A stretch of 64,000 nt of DNA from Saksenaea vasiformis B4078 (Eukaryota; Mucoromycota; Mucoromycetes; Mucorales; Saksenaeaceae). Location of the stretch: NCBI GenBank assembly GCA_000697055.1, contig JNDT01002277.1, positions 1-64,000 of the forward strand, in the 5' to 3' direction. The translations under genes and the position numbers were made by a program. Below the pieces are notes generated by a model that saw only the letters and a list, made by a program, of their open reading frames with translations, was not told the origin of the DNA and made no database searches. Shown here piece by piece: positions 24,477-36,237 of this stretch. The first letter of the stretch is position 1, and each line of letters begins with the position of its first letter.

Positions 24477-26055
24477 ATGAATCAGATCAAGCCTGACCAA
24501 GTGATTGACTTGGAGCAACCGTTAGTCAAGGTGATGTTTTGTTTCAGAAGTATAGCACTTATCGTCGAGCGGACCTTTGCATAATACCCGCTAACAGGAC
24601 CATGTGTAGGTTCCCTATGAACAGTTGCGAAAGTCCTTCCGATACGCGTATAAATATATTGAAAAGGAGCTGCATAAGCTTAATGAGAAGATTGACAAAT
24701 GCGTCAATGCCGCTACCAATGGGCATCTGCAACCCGAAGTAGCAGAGCAAGTGCTAAACGATTTGATTAAGCAAGTAGATAATATGACACGCAAGGTTAG
24801 ACCATCTTGTCTCATCAAATCATCTCTAATTAATTCAATGTATAAAAGCTTACAAACATCAGAAATGAAGAAATACTCCATGCGAAACGTATCAAAACCA
24901 GATTGAATCATCTGAACGAAATAGCAGACGTTACATCACCGAAAACACCGGAATTTGAACGGTGGAGCAAAACCCGATTAAATAGGGTGATCGTGGATTA
25001 TTTGCTCCGACAAGGATTCCTAGAAACAGCGAAAAACGTGGCGAAAGCAAACAATATCGAAGTAAAAAGAAAAGAGAGAGAGAGAGAGAGAGAAAGGGGG
25101 GAGAGATCGTTTTTTAAAAGAAGACAAACGTGCATAGGATATGGTAGATGTGCAATTGTTTGCACAATCCGGCAAAGTGGAAGAGGCGCTACGAAATCGC
25201 AGTTGCAAGGAATGCTTGCAATGGTGTGCTGATAACCGGTCAGGACTAAAACGAATGAAGGTAAGAAAACAGCATCTGTGGTGCCTGCTTTTTTTTTTCT
25301 TAACACGTCCTTATGTAATTCCTGCTGGAAAGAGCACGCTGGAATTCAATTTAAGGTTTCAAGAGTATATTGAGCTTGTAAGAGGAGGCAAGGGGATGGA
25401 AGCCATTGCGTATGCGAGGAAATATCTGGCACCATGGCAAGAGACCGAGCTTAGGAGGATTAAGCAAGCTATGTGCCTGCTGACTTTTTCAAGCGATACG
25501 GAGTGCCAACCGTACAAGGTAAAGACTAGTTATGCGAAGAGAGGAAGCATATCAGCTAATAGACATCATTAAGGCTTTGTACGACGATAGCCGGTGGTTT
25601 GAGCTAATTGCACAATTTCGAGCAGATAATTATGCCTTGTGCTCATTGACTTCACATCCTCTCTTGTCAATTACTTTACAAGCTGGATTGTCTGCACTCA
25701 AGACCCGGCAATGTTATCAGCAAGATAACCGAAATGTCAATTGCCCAGTGTGTGACACAGACACTTTGGGCAAACTAGCGGAGAACTTACCCCTCAGTCA
25801 CCATGTGAACTCAACTATTGTATGCCGGATCAGCGGAAAGATCATGAACGAAGACAATCCGCCTATGTTGCTTCCTAATGGACGAGTTTACAGCTCTTAC
25901 GTAAGAATTACCCAAAATAAGTGATTGTGGCGGTTACTGACGTACAGCGACAGGCGTTGAATGAATTGGCTCTGAAGAATGGAGGAGAAATTATTTGTCC
26001 GAGGACGGGCGACAAATGTCACATCAGCGATGTTAAGAAAGTGTTTATTTCTTAG
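24477..26055 (+). CDS. GID9: GID/CTLH E3 ubiquitin ligase subunit MAEA (Gid9/Fyv10)
   Basis: RING-type subunit of the GID/CTLH ligase, which in yeast degrades gluconeogenic enzymes after glucose return. Exons begin 24477-24530, 24610-24795 and 24849 onward. Visible blocks in order: an N-terminal coiled region, LisH (RLNRVIVDYLLRQGFLETA), CTLH (LEFNLRFQEYIELVRGGKG), the CRA region with LTLQAGLSALKTRQCY, then the degenerate RING with CPVCDTDTLGKLAENLP, VCRISGKIMNEDNPPMLLPN and the final ICPRTGDK with CHISDVKKVF. Intron 2 needs acceptor 24847-24848 so that LTNIRNEEILHAKR stays in frame. One intron carries a GA microsatellite (25072-25094). Match to human MAEA is end to end. Confidence 0.93.
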
Positions 26056-26613
26056 TTCATCACGGCGTTTTCCCTATGACGTGCCTGCGGTTGCTTTTGT
26101 CTGAAGACGTAGGATATAAAAAAAAAACATTGCATATTTTCGATTCATCCAGGGGATAACAATGCTTCGCGAGGTGTATTAGTTGAGGCTGATGGTCATG
26201 ATTGGCTGAAATTTGCGGGCGCTTGCTGTGGACTTGTTTCCGCCGCAAAAATGGAGCCATTCCTAAAGCAGTATATTCCTCCCACTCATCAACTCTGCTG
26301 CGTTACTTTCGACCGTGTTCTGACTTTCTTTCCCCCTCTTTTCTTGTCTGGGGAAGTCTTGTTTAAACAAGGGAATAGCCGCTTGTTTGTTTTGAACATA
26401 CGCTATACAGTTACCATTCAACAAAGGTAAACTGCATGACCTCTTTTTGCACCATCGTGTGCGAGACTTTATATACGTATAAAAAAAAAGAAAAAGAAAA
26501 AAAAAAGAAGTGCGTGCTATCATGCCAGTTATTCATTCGCTGTTCCTTTTCCTTGCGTATAGTCCATCCAATTCACGTACATTTTTCTCTTTTCACTGCG
26601 ACTTATTCACGCC
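26056..26613. other. Intergenic region and GATA-factor leader
   Basis: Downstream of MAEA and upstream of the GATA factor. It contains an A/AAAAG-rich run near 26478-26505. The last 80 bases are CT-rich before the ATG. No gene is seen. Confidence 0.45.
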
Positions 26614-29050
26614 ATGGCGCCTATACTATTGAAGATCAAGGGCAACAAGTCCTTCTCACCATTCTCCAACCTTGATTCTGAGGATGAGCTTTCCAAAACT
26701 TGGAGAGTCTGTACAAAAGTCAAGGACTCGTTGGAGAATGGTTCTCGTTTGGAAAACCTGTCCTGGCGTCTTTGGTTCGTCCACAATGTTCTCGTGGATG
26801 ATGCCAAATCCAAGTCTCAGTTCAAAAAACTTTCATCTCTAACTACTCGAAAACTTGAGAAGGAAAAGGGGTCAAAACTGAACCAGCTGCAAGTGCCTAC
26901 CACTTTCGATATCGCCGTGCGGGCAAAGCCCAATAAAGATAAGGTTTCCAAATCAGACGCTTCTGTGATCAGGAAAAAGCCAGCCGACGCTCGTAATAAG
27001 GCAACCACAGTCATGGCAACGCGGACAGATGCAGCGACGACAACAAAGAAGCCCTCGGCAATCACCCGCCCTGCTGATGCGCTCCGGAGCCGCAACCTGG
27101 AATTGGAGTACCGACGGACACTGAGACAGCATCAGGAACAGCAACAACGACGTCTGCAACGAAAATTACAACAAAAATTAGGATCAGCAAAGCCAGCGTC
27201 TGTCGCAGTAAATCAGGCTAGTGCACAAAGAAAATCATTGCCAACACTACCAGTAACTCAACAACAACAACAACCAGCATCATCATCATCCTCATCACAA
27301 CCGTTACAACAACCACCACCACCGCAGCAGCAGCAGCAACAACAGCAGCAGCATCAGCAGAGATTGTATCCACAGTACTCACAGAGTCAATCAACCGCGG
27401 TACAGTCCGATCGGCATATGACAGAGGACTTTGTCCTTCATCGTTATACCTCTGATCAGGCATATGATCAAGTGGTGGAACTTGAAGATTTCTTTGGCTA
27501 CGGAGCAATGCAGGCTTTCCTTACCTCAGCACCTGGAGCAATTCCAACCGTAGAAGTGCAGCTGGATAATATGTTGACAAATACGTGGGACGGTAGTAAT
27601 AATAATAGCAATACAAACAACCACTTTTCACCTATGCAGCCTGTTTCCGCATCAGCCGAGTTTGGCAATGGTGTGCCACAGGTGCATGGCGCGGTCACAG
27701 GTGAAAATGCTTACTTTCATGCAGTCCACACAAGCTATGGTCAACCCAATGTGATTGCCATGGATGTCATGGCTGCCGCCACATCGCTCCCGACCACACC
27801 AGCGGACCCTACACATCATCATCATCATCAGCAACAAGAACAACCACCACAAATCGGACTTGTCCAGCCTACGCTCTGTTCGTCCATAAACGGGATGGCC
27901 AATTTATCAACGGCGACGAATAGCGTACCACTGCAATCCTCTGTAGTCGAAACAATGATCTATGCACCAGACAGTATACAGCAACAACAACAACAACAAC
28001 AGCCAGTTGCCAATGGTACGTCTATGACAAAGCTCATCGATACGCTCTCGGCCGACCAACATTTGATCGCCAATGTCAACGTCGCCACCTCTCATGGTAC
28101 GGCAGTCGGTCCGTTTCCAGAACAACCGAACAACAATAATAATAGTAGCTTTTCGCCTGTGGCCGGATCGTTGGCATCAACATCAATGCATAGCAGCAAT
28201 AGCTCTGCACCGGTTACACCACTGGCGACCACGACGTCAGTCTATCCACTGCAACCACAACAAGAACAACCGCCGTTCTATGCTTCGCCTAGGCAGCCTA
28301 ATTCGTCACCATCCTCCAGGGCTGGAACCCCACACAATGAGAATGGTCGGGCAAAAACGCCTATTGTAAATAGCACACCTGCTGAAGGCAAGAAGCCTAT
28401 CTGTAGCAACTGTGAAACGCAGAACACCCCTTTATGGAGAAGGTCTGCTGACGATCAATTGTTGTGTAATGCTTGTGGACTCTAGTACGTATACAACTGT
28501 TTTTTTTATCATCCTCTTTCTCTATGTGAGACAAATACAGAGCTAACTTGCCTATCCTCAGTTGGAAGTTGCACAACGCTCCACGACCGAAAAACATGAA
28601 ACCTCACTCTGGAAGAGTCAAGGAAGTGTCTGAAGATGAAGAAGGTCAGGTCACTGTCTGTTCTAATTGTTCAACTACCAAGACCCCTCTGTGGCGTCGT
28701 GATATGAAAGGGGCACCCCTGTGCAACGCTTGCGGTCTATAGTAAGTAAGAACCTTTTCGAGGAATTGTTATGTTTAAATTGCATCCTGGTCAGTCTTAA
28801 ATTACATCATGAGAAACGGCCGTTGTCCATGAAAACAGACGTGATCAAAAAGCGCCAGCGCTGTGACAACACAACACAGCAACAAACAGCTCAAACCAAT
28901 GCAAAACGTCCAGCAACGAAAAAAACAAGACAAGAAGTGGAGGAATCTACTACGGCGACAACAACAACAACATTACCCCATCAACCACCCGTCTCATCAT
29001 TTGCAGGATACGGATCCATGGCTACCACCACAACAAGCTATGCCGCTTAA
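26614..29050 (+). CDS. Two-finger GATA transcription factor with AreA-type N-terminus
   Basis: Nuclear DNA-binding regulator, likely of nitrogen metabolism. Exons: 26614-28484, 28562-28741 and 28795-29050. Residues about 13-55 form the domain shared with AreA/Gaf1/Gat1 ([24 protein letters not shown]). A long low-complexity middle holds Gln, Pro, Ser, His and Asn runs (27260-27360, 27815-27850, 27980-28005). Two GATA fingers follow, both CX2CX17CX2[15 protein letters not shown] with [13 protein letters not shown], and [14 protein letters not shown] with [17 protein letters not shown], the second closest to AreA/NIT2. Each finger is split by an intron inside the conserved CNACGLY. Iron-regulating two-finger factors (SreA, Urbs1) are an alternative, but they lack this N-terminal domain. 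Confidence 0.9.
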
Positions 29051-31430
29051 AAAAAAGAAAAACAAACTATCCTATGCCCCTTTTCTATCTCTCTCTTTCT
29101 CTCTCTCTCTCTCATGTCTTTTTTTGGACAGACAACCTTACTTTATGTACAGATCGGCAAAACGTTGTCTGATATATATCTTTCCTTTATGCTGATTACT
29201 TCTTTCTCTTTTCTTTTTCTACGATGAACATCTATATTGCGCAAAACGAAAACAAAAAAAAAAAAAAGAGCAAGAAGACATGAGAAAATACCTATCACTT
29301 GCAGAAAAAAGAAAGAACAAAAAAAGTATTAACCTTCGAGACGCATAATCAACTTTTAGATTATGCATGGCTAGTGCAAACCAACTCTTATATATATACT
29401 CATATAGACACGTACAAGCTATAATGTAGGGCAATAAAACACTTCAATAGCAGACAACCGAACGCTGATACCCGGCTCGTTTTCGTCATGATATCAGAAC
29501 GGAATGAAAGGTACATCGTTTGCAAATGTGATGTCTGTGCAGCAAATAGTTCAATTAAAAAGGTGCAACCAGGTAGATATACTCCTCTCTCTTTTCTGAT
29601 AATAGATATTGAATCTCTACTATCCCACGTAGATTTGTTCCATATGAACAAACAGAGTAAAAGCAAAGAAATGGCTACTATGACATCGATCGAAAAGCTA
29701 CAGGATAGCAAACAGATCACATGAAAAAACAGCATTATGCGGCAGAAAAGGCAATGATAGCCAAACTCGGTTAACAAACAGTGACGACGAGCTGTGTCGC
29801 GACAAACGACTACGGCTATTGCGGACTTTCCTTCTCGAGACCGACAACCGTTCACAACCAGAGAAGCTCTGTTTCATCATCCATCCATCCGTACAAACTG
29901 GAGGAGTTTCAATTCTTCCATCGTATGAACCTAGCGAGAGCGGAGATATAGATGATAGGTCAAAAAGGTAGTTGAAACACGCTACTTTTTAAAGACGCAC
30001 GTCATTTGTAACGCGTTCGGCTTAGTGTACGGTCACCTTGATAAGAAGAAATAGCCAGATAGCTTCCTAACTGAGCCAGTTTCTGGATAATCGACTGTAT
30101 CGGAGCAGATCACGGCTTGTGTAGTAGTTTCCGGATTAGCTTGAAAATGACCAGTGTCTCTCAGACCTGGACGCTTTTCTATAGAAGATTCTGTTCCAGC
30201 AAGCCGATCTTGTTGGTGTTACCTTTTCCTTCTGAGAAAGATCAAAAAAGCTGTACAGGGTTTCCAGAAAGTAATGCTATAGCGAATGAAAATCAATGTC
30301 GCTGTTTCAAAACACAAGTTGTTTGCTTACAAGTCAACTCATACTGCTTAGAGTTTGGATAACGCACTTGGACATGAGCCGCTTTTGCCGAATCAAGTCA
30401 CATCAGCACAGGGCATGCCACTGCATTGGGATTCAATAAGTCAAACTAGGTTCGGCCAACCGTTCTGAAGATGGAATTGAGCCAGAAAGACGGTAAATAG
30501 AAAATCGCGACGGTTGAGCTCTTTTGCAAGTAACAAGCGATGCTAGCTTTATTTGGAGAAACGCTACTTTTGAACGCTGCTGCATTGCAATCGTTTAGAA
30601 GACATATCTTCTATTAGCGTTGCAGGGCCCTTGCTAGTTTTGCCAGAAAGGCAGAAGAAGGAGAAGCAGCAGCTCTTAGCCTACTGGTGACAAAGCAAAA
30701 TTTTTATCGTTTGTATTCTAGGCTAGTACACCTAAAATGACGCTGGAGTGCTACTTGAAGTTCTACGACAAAATAATGATGCATGGATATTAAATGAGTT
30801 GCCTTAATTGTGACATGCGCATACATGCTTGACGGAGGCATCAAGTACTGCACAAGCAAACACAAAGGCAATCGTGAAGACTGAGGGAAATCAGCTTCCT
30901 ACGGGAGTCTGATGAGCGCCTTTGCGTACGTGACCCATGGAGATAAGGGAACATAAGAAAGCGTGTTAAGTTGCGCTAGCGCTATCACGCAGGGCAGCCT
31001 ACAACAGACAATTGCTAACACATGAGGATAAATCCTAATCAAACGTGGACTTAACGACCTCCAGAGGGCCTTCGACCTATTGCTTAAACATTCATGTGTA
31101 ACTGAGAATCATTGGTCAACGGACGCCTGTCTTCAATAGAGTAGTAAATGATAGATGGGCAAATAGTCCCTAAAATAAACATCAGCTTGAGTGGCCATCT
31201 CCATAATTTCTCAAAAGGTGAAAAATATCATTCGAATGTTTTGAAGTGAAGCGACTTAGCCTGCAATATTCTGAAATGCCGCATTCCATTTTATTGCTTT
31301 TTTACCCGCACGCGGAAGGTAAATAGGGTTCACATTATTACAAATAAGTTTTGCCCTCGCCCAAGCGTTGCCAACTTAAATGTATTTGTTAGAAGCCCGT
31401 ATATATACTGATAGCATTTCTACTGAGGTG
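29051..31430. other. Gene-poor region, no supported gene
   Basis: GATA-factor 3' flank, then about 2 kb with only short frames on both strands. A plus-strand frame at 29488-29724 contains CKCDVCAANSS, a cysteine pattern seen near the start of some fungal transposase-like proteins, but nothing downstream confirms it. No tRNA, LTR or terminal inverted repeat was found by eye. Confidence 0.4.
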
Positions 31431-31439
31431 AGTCTTTAT

Positions 31440-31800
31440 TCCAGACTCCAGTTGTTGGCATGATATCTGTCACTGTCCAAAAGAGAAGAAATGAGCCATT
31501 TAATTATTTTGATGTAGTCTCCTTCCATATATTCTCCGATAGCATCTCATGCCAAGATAAAGTTGCGCCCATTTCTCATCGCGATCTACTCCGTTTTTAT
31601 ACAGACTAATATTCTCACTGTAGTCTCTTTCGACACTACCGTTGGGACTGTGTGTACCTATAAGTCTCTTCCCTACATTTCACTTTTTGAGACAGCCGCT
31701 TCTTCTTGCAAGTTAACGTGGTCGGCATTGCCGAAATTATCAGTATCGTGTTGCTGATTCACTATCGGAAACTGTCCCCAAAATGTCTTCACTTTCCTTA
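31440..31800 (-). pseudogene. Sel1-repeat remnant
   Basis: In shifting minus-strand frames the pieces VDRDEKWAQLYLGMRCY and EYMEGDYIKIIKWL keep the Sel1 pattern AQ-x-x-LG-x-x-Y ... KAI-KWY, interrupted by stops and frame changes. It lies on the same strand as, and 3' of, repeat copy B, the arrangement also seen for the other relics. It is too decayed to delimit repeats. Confidence 0.5.
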
Positions 31801-32619
31801 TCTATTGCAGAGTACTCGGAGGTGTACCCATCAAAAGTGTAACCTCTTGTGCATCAGTTGACAGTATCATACGTCTCAAAGCATCGAATTAAAATATGTA
31901 ACACTTCAATCCTTTCCTCTGGCCTTAGGTGAGGAACCCATTTTCGCGTTGTCATAATCCCTCAAAGATAAAAGGAAGATTTCCGATGTTTGTCATCCGG
32001 TTATCAATCTCAGCGCCAAAACAGCATCGTTTTAACTTCGTAAGATGCGTGCTAAGCCGACGTCCAGCACCAAAGTGAGAAAACTGCTACGCTAGTTTTC
32101 AGTGCACCACGTTGCTTCCTGACCTGCTCTATGTGCACACTGTAAGCGTATGCAATTTGCGTGAACAAAGTACGCATTATTCCGTTATCTTGAATTCTCA
32201 TGCATTTTCAACACAGACTCGATGCTTCCCGAAGAACCAAGAAAAGGTCAGGCCGTTGTTCTATTATTGTTCGCAAAGTGTGAAATGGTGCAGTATCCGG
32301 CTTTACTACTGATCGATCTTAGAACCGGAAGGTACCTATCGACTTCTTACAGCGTAAATAACCTAAGCTAAAACGTCATACTATAGATCTTTTAGGATAC
32401 AATTATCGGCTGTGGTGTGGTAGTCAAGGCTGTATAGTGCTCTACGTCTTAATCGTCATATAAGCAGGTGACAACTTATTGCCCATCTTTTAAGCCTGGC
32501 CCCTTCAGCTATGTCACGGTGCATTGTCAACAATTACACCCGTGTAATTAGCCTAGTACCTAATACTGTTTATTGAATCATTTTTTACACTACTCCAAAT
32601 AAAATCTTGCACCTCTGAA

Positions 32620-33235
32620 GAGCCTAGTTCGCGCTAAAGAAGAATAGAATATGCGGTCGTCAGTACGTCAATTTACGTCAGAAGGCTAATCAATTTACAT
32701 GCACTTGGGCTCTCCGGTGGACGCAAAATTTATTCGAGCAGCATAAAAGATAAGTCACGGTTAGTAAATGACAAGTGCTTTGATGTCTTCTACTTGCCCC
32801 CCGAAGGGGTAATCCCGTGGTAACACGGAGACACAACCCGCACCGAAACGGTGGGGCCGGGTGGAGGGTGGTCGTCGGCGTCTAGGAGCGGCCGATCTTG
32901 GGACGGTCTGCAGAGAATTTGAAGCGATCCAGCGTCTGGAGGTCTATCACGAAAAAAAATCAGTAATCTTGAGTAAGATAACGTTTACTTACTTAAGTGG
33001 TGAACGTAAGCTACACACGGCCAAAACGGCTCGGGACAGAGGTCATGCAGCCTAAACAAGAGGCAGAAAACATGAATAATCTTGCAGTTGTAATGAACTG
33101 ACGTTTTTACCGGGGATGTTAAAGAGTAACAGAGCCGAAGAATACAAACTGATTCATGCGTATCTTTAAATGTGGATGATTCCGGTATGAGCTCATCATG
33201 AAACATTTCTATACCTTGCGATAAGGTGTAGAGAG
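32620..33235 (-). repeat. Dispersed 5'-module repeat, copy B (longest copy)
   Basis: Contains every block of the family in one piece. GAATATGCGGTC (also at 55525) and GGTGGACGCAAAATTTATT with AGCATAAAA come first, then TTAGTAAATG before a GC-rich hairpin patch. These are followed by GGTGAACG, CGGGACAGAGGTCATGC, TTACCGGGGATGTTAAAG, and ATTCATGCGTATCTTTAAA with GATCATT-like ends. On the minus strand an ATTTAAA stands seven bases before ATG at 33157-33155, as in copies A and C. It is upstream of the Sel1 remnant at 31440-31800. Confidence 0.8.
32797..32860. other. GC-rich triple-hairpin patch inside repeat copy B
   Basis: Within AT-rich DNA, three perfect hairpins follow each other: CCCC-CGAA-GGGG (32798-32809), CCGTG-GTAA-CACGG (32815-32828) and CACCG-AAA-CGGTG (32841-32853), two with stable tetraloop types. 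Copy D has hairpins of different sequence at the matching place (55708-55719, 55759-55775). Confidence 0.6.
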
Positions 33236-35492
33236 ACTGCCACTGATGCAATGAATCATCTCAACATCAAAAGGACGTACTGCTTTTGGCGGAACATTTT
33301 CCTTTCTTAGGACATCTTTACGCTTTCCAACAGGGAAACCCATCACTAAATATGAACTACTCTAATGCGAACTGCAGTTATCCAAACGTGAGCTGTTCAT
33401 TGCATGGACGTAAAGACACCCACTTCAGAACGCATGCTTCATTTGGAAGTAAGCCGAGTAATTTCAAATAGACGCAAGATCATAGGAAATATCCTGTAAA
33501 TCTTTTTGCTGCAATCATCGCCAAACTTATCAGTATCAAACCCAGTCGATTTGTGATGTTTTACACGATACTAGTGCAGTGCAGCAGTCAACAGGATCCA
33601 AACTATATCCCTATACGGTTCCATGCGCGAATTTTCTGCTCCACTTCTACCCTTTTCTCGTAATGGGCGCCTACGTTATGCTCGATTCGTTAACTCTGTT
33701 TTCTCTACCATCTTCATTTTTCTATTCTTACGTTTTACTTTGTTTTTCTTCTGTCTTCTAGCGTGACACGCCCTGTTCGTCTGTTTTACGGTTGATTGGT
33801 CCGCGAGAGCGGACAAATCGAAAAGCGGATTGTTTCATCGGTGTTATATAAGCTTTTTTCGACTTTAAATTAACAAAGGTTGGGGTAACAAAAAAGGAAA
33901 TCTGTGCAGACGGCTAGAATCTGCATGTGCTCTGATTTTGCACAGAATCCTCATCGTCTTGGTGACGAGCTTCGATTTCCTGCTATCAGTAGAGCAGAGG
34001 CTGTCTCTTCGTTCACTAATTGTATAGCGCGTATCTTAATCGTTCAAAAATGTATGGCAGTTCATAGTTGTGGAATTGAGGCACATAGGCACACCGGTCT
34101 TCTTCAAGCCTGAAGCGCTGTGTGAAAGCGGAAGACAGTGTAACCATAATTGCTTATGAAGTTAAAATGGATAACGACCCTGCGCTGTTCACTGGAGAGT
34201 TTTCGTCGCAGGAAAGCCAGAAAACTCGACTCGATTTTTTAACGACTTTCGTTTGATATTTCAAAGAATCGATCCTGCATTCGCATTCGACGATATGCAT
34301 ATCTCTTAGATGTAATTATCGAACTATCACGATATAGCCCACGTTCAATGAACTTCCCAAGTCTATCTTTATAAATGTGGGCGCTTAGTGCGCAGCAACC
34401 ACAGTATAAATCACGTCGCTTCTCTGCTGGTTACCATTTTGCAAGGTGTGAAAGTGTAGAGGAAATCTCCTTGAGTGCTACAAGATTCTACTCCTTACTT
34501 ACGGAGACGTCGCGTTCGGCGGGATGACAAATGGAAAGGAGTCCCGAGATGACTAGCTAACATTATAGGTAACTTACAGAATGATCAGAGAATCTACTAC
34601 GTGTGGTAATCTCGAAAAAAAAAACTTTGCTTGCAAAACTTCTTTGCTAGGACACAATGTCATAAACTCTTCAACAATCCTCAGTACGTTCTATTTCGTT
34701 CTATCGACCATTACATACCTAGGTACAAACCTTACGAGTCAACTGCTACACCATTTAGGACGCTGTGTGCAGATAGCAGTATCAAGACATGTTGCGTTTC
34801 CTCGAAATACAGGAATCCGACCTATTTTTGTCACCTTACTGGCGTTTCCTGTGGATGAAGCTCGCACTTAGAAAGTAGTCCTTTTTACGTTGGTACAATG
34901 ATAGTATTGGCGTGATGTTTTTTTCCGCGTTGCATTCATGTCAGAGATTGGCCTCGTCATCTGACACTGAAAATGTTTCGGATAACAAGACCTGATGCAT
35001 ATTGAACAGAAGACTGATCGTTTTTCTTCGGCTCTGTTCACTTTACATCCCCAATGTCATTTTTGATGAAATACATATTCAGATCCCTCATGTACTTCTG
35101 TCGTTCAGCCTACATGATCGCTGCTCCGAACTGTCTCGGTTGTGATGGTGTTTAGCGCATATCACTTAAGTAAATCTTTACCACTGTCAGCATCGCTTCG
35201 AGTCCTACGGTAGTGCGCTGCAAACTGGTCACTTCTTGGAGCCAGTGATTTCCTTCTCTGCTCCCGCCACGGAATCATGGAACCACCCTTCCGGGAGCAA
35301 AGCAAATTGACGTCAAGCACCATGAACGTTTTGCTATTATCCTCGGTTGCACTGCTTTAAGTTACGGAATAGGTTTATCCGGCCAACCCGTCGTGTCCGA
35401 ACAAGTCTCGTACACAGAACCGAGATACCTTGTGCCTTGCGAAACTTTTTATCAGACTTTTTCCCATTATTTTGCTCCTTTTCCACAATACC
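33236..35492. other. Gene-poor region, no supported gene
   Basis: AT-rich sequence with short frames only. A TATA-like element (TATATAAG near 33844) and a CT-rich stretch (33640-33760) resemble promoter pieces but lead to no credible gene. Plus-strand frames at 34581-34871 are not recognised. The APQ12-like promoter is in the last few hundred bases. Confidence 0.4.
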
Positions 35493-35933
35493 ATGGACGT
35501 CATTATAGCCGAGACGTTTTCAAACGGGTACATTTACTGTTACGATCTACTTCTTCAGTATGATGTGATGTTACCTCAACCCGATCGTGTGTTTGCTGCG
35601 TTGACGACAGCAGGCCAGTTTCTGTTTGACAATTCGCCCGAGCTTTTACGGCAGCTATACGTCTCAACGATTTCCGTACCTGTCAACATTGTCCCTGTCT
35701 TTTTGGCTATCGTGGTGCTGTATGCTATGTTCACGCTGATGATCGCTATCACTCGTGGCATCTTTCGTCTTCTGTTTGCCATCGTTCGTTTTGTCTTTGG
35801 TTTTGTCCGGTTCAGTCTCATCGTGGTCATGTTGGCGACGTTACTCTACTTTATTGAACAGTACTGGGGTGGCAGCATCCAGGCAAAAGTAAGTGAACTG
35901 CGGTTCATTCAACAACAACCGATACGACCGTGA
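35493..35933 (+). CDS. APQ12-like nuclear envelope membrane protein
   Basis: Small single-exon membrane protein of 146 residues. A soluble N-terminal part (DVIIAETFSNGYIYCYDLL) is followed by two closely spaced hydrophobic segments, about residues 64-85 and 95-125 (FLAIVVLYAMFTLMIAITRG, then FVRFSLIVVMLATLLYFIEQ), and a short tail. Size and topology fit the fungal APQ12 family of the nuclear envelope and ER, which affects nuclear pore assembly and mRNA export. The start at 35493 has a good context (ACCATGG); an upstream in-frame ATG at 35430 would add a hydrophobic leader. The family call is by topology and general resemblance, so moderate. Confidence 0.55.
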   Translation: MDVIIAETFSNGYIYCYDLLLQYDVMLPQPDRVFAALTTAGQFLFDNSPELLRQLYVSTISVPVNIVPVFLAIVVLYAMFTLMIAITRGIFRLLFAIVRFVFGFVRFSLIVVMLATLLYFIEQYWGGSIQAKVSELRFIQQQPIRP

Positions 35934-36237
35934 AACATAGCGTCCCGACTTTGTGCTTCATATCACCGCTTATTCACAGTGACAAAATGTATTTCATGTT
36001 AAGGACTTGATTACCCTATGTAAGATAACACAAATAAATGCAGCTCCTATATCGAAATAAACGCGTTTATCACGTCCCAAGGTCGTTTGTAAAAGAAAAA
36101 TTAGGTTTATTAAGTTTAATGGCCCATTCGTTTTGCCTAAAAAGCGGGGAAACCAGCTATTTGTACGAAAGTTTTTACGATAAGAAAAAGAAATGGGGGA
36201 GATGAGGGAAAAAAAAAGGACGCGAAGACAAAAGAAA
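35934..36237. terminator. Convergent 3' region of APQ12-like gene and CYP51
   Basis: A 304-bp spacer between two converging stop codons, AT-rich with AATAAA-like elements on both strands (for example AATAAA near 36032 and 36055). No gene is seen. Confidence 0.45.

Noticed and set aside
29488..29724. CKCDVCAANSS frame as a transposase start
   Set aside because: Only one short cysteine motif; no DDE residues, terminal repeats or target-site duplication seen.
32797..32900. Hairpin patch as a hammerhead or HDV-like ribozyme
   Set aside because: A CGAAAC string is present, but the CTGATGA core of a hammerhead and the nested pairing of HDV are not visible.
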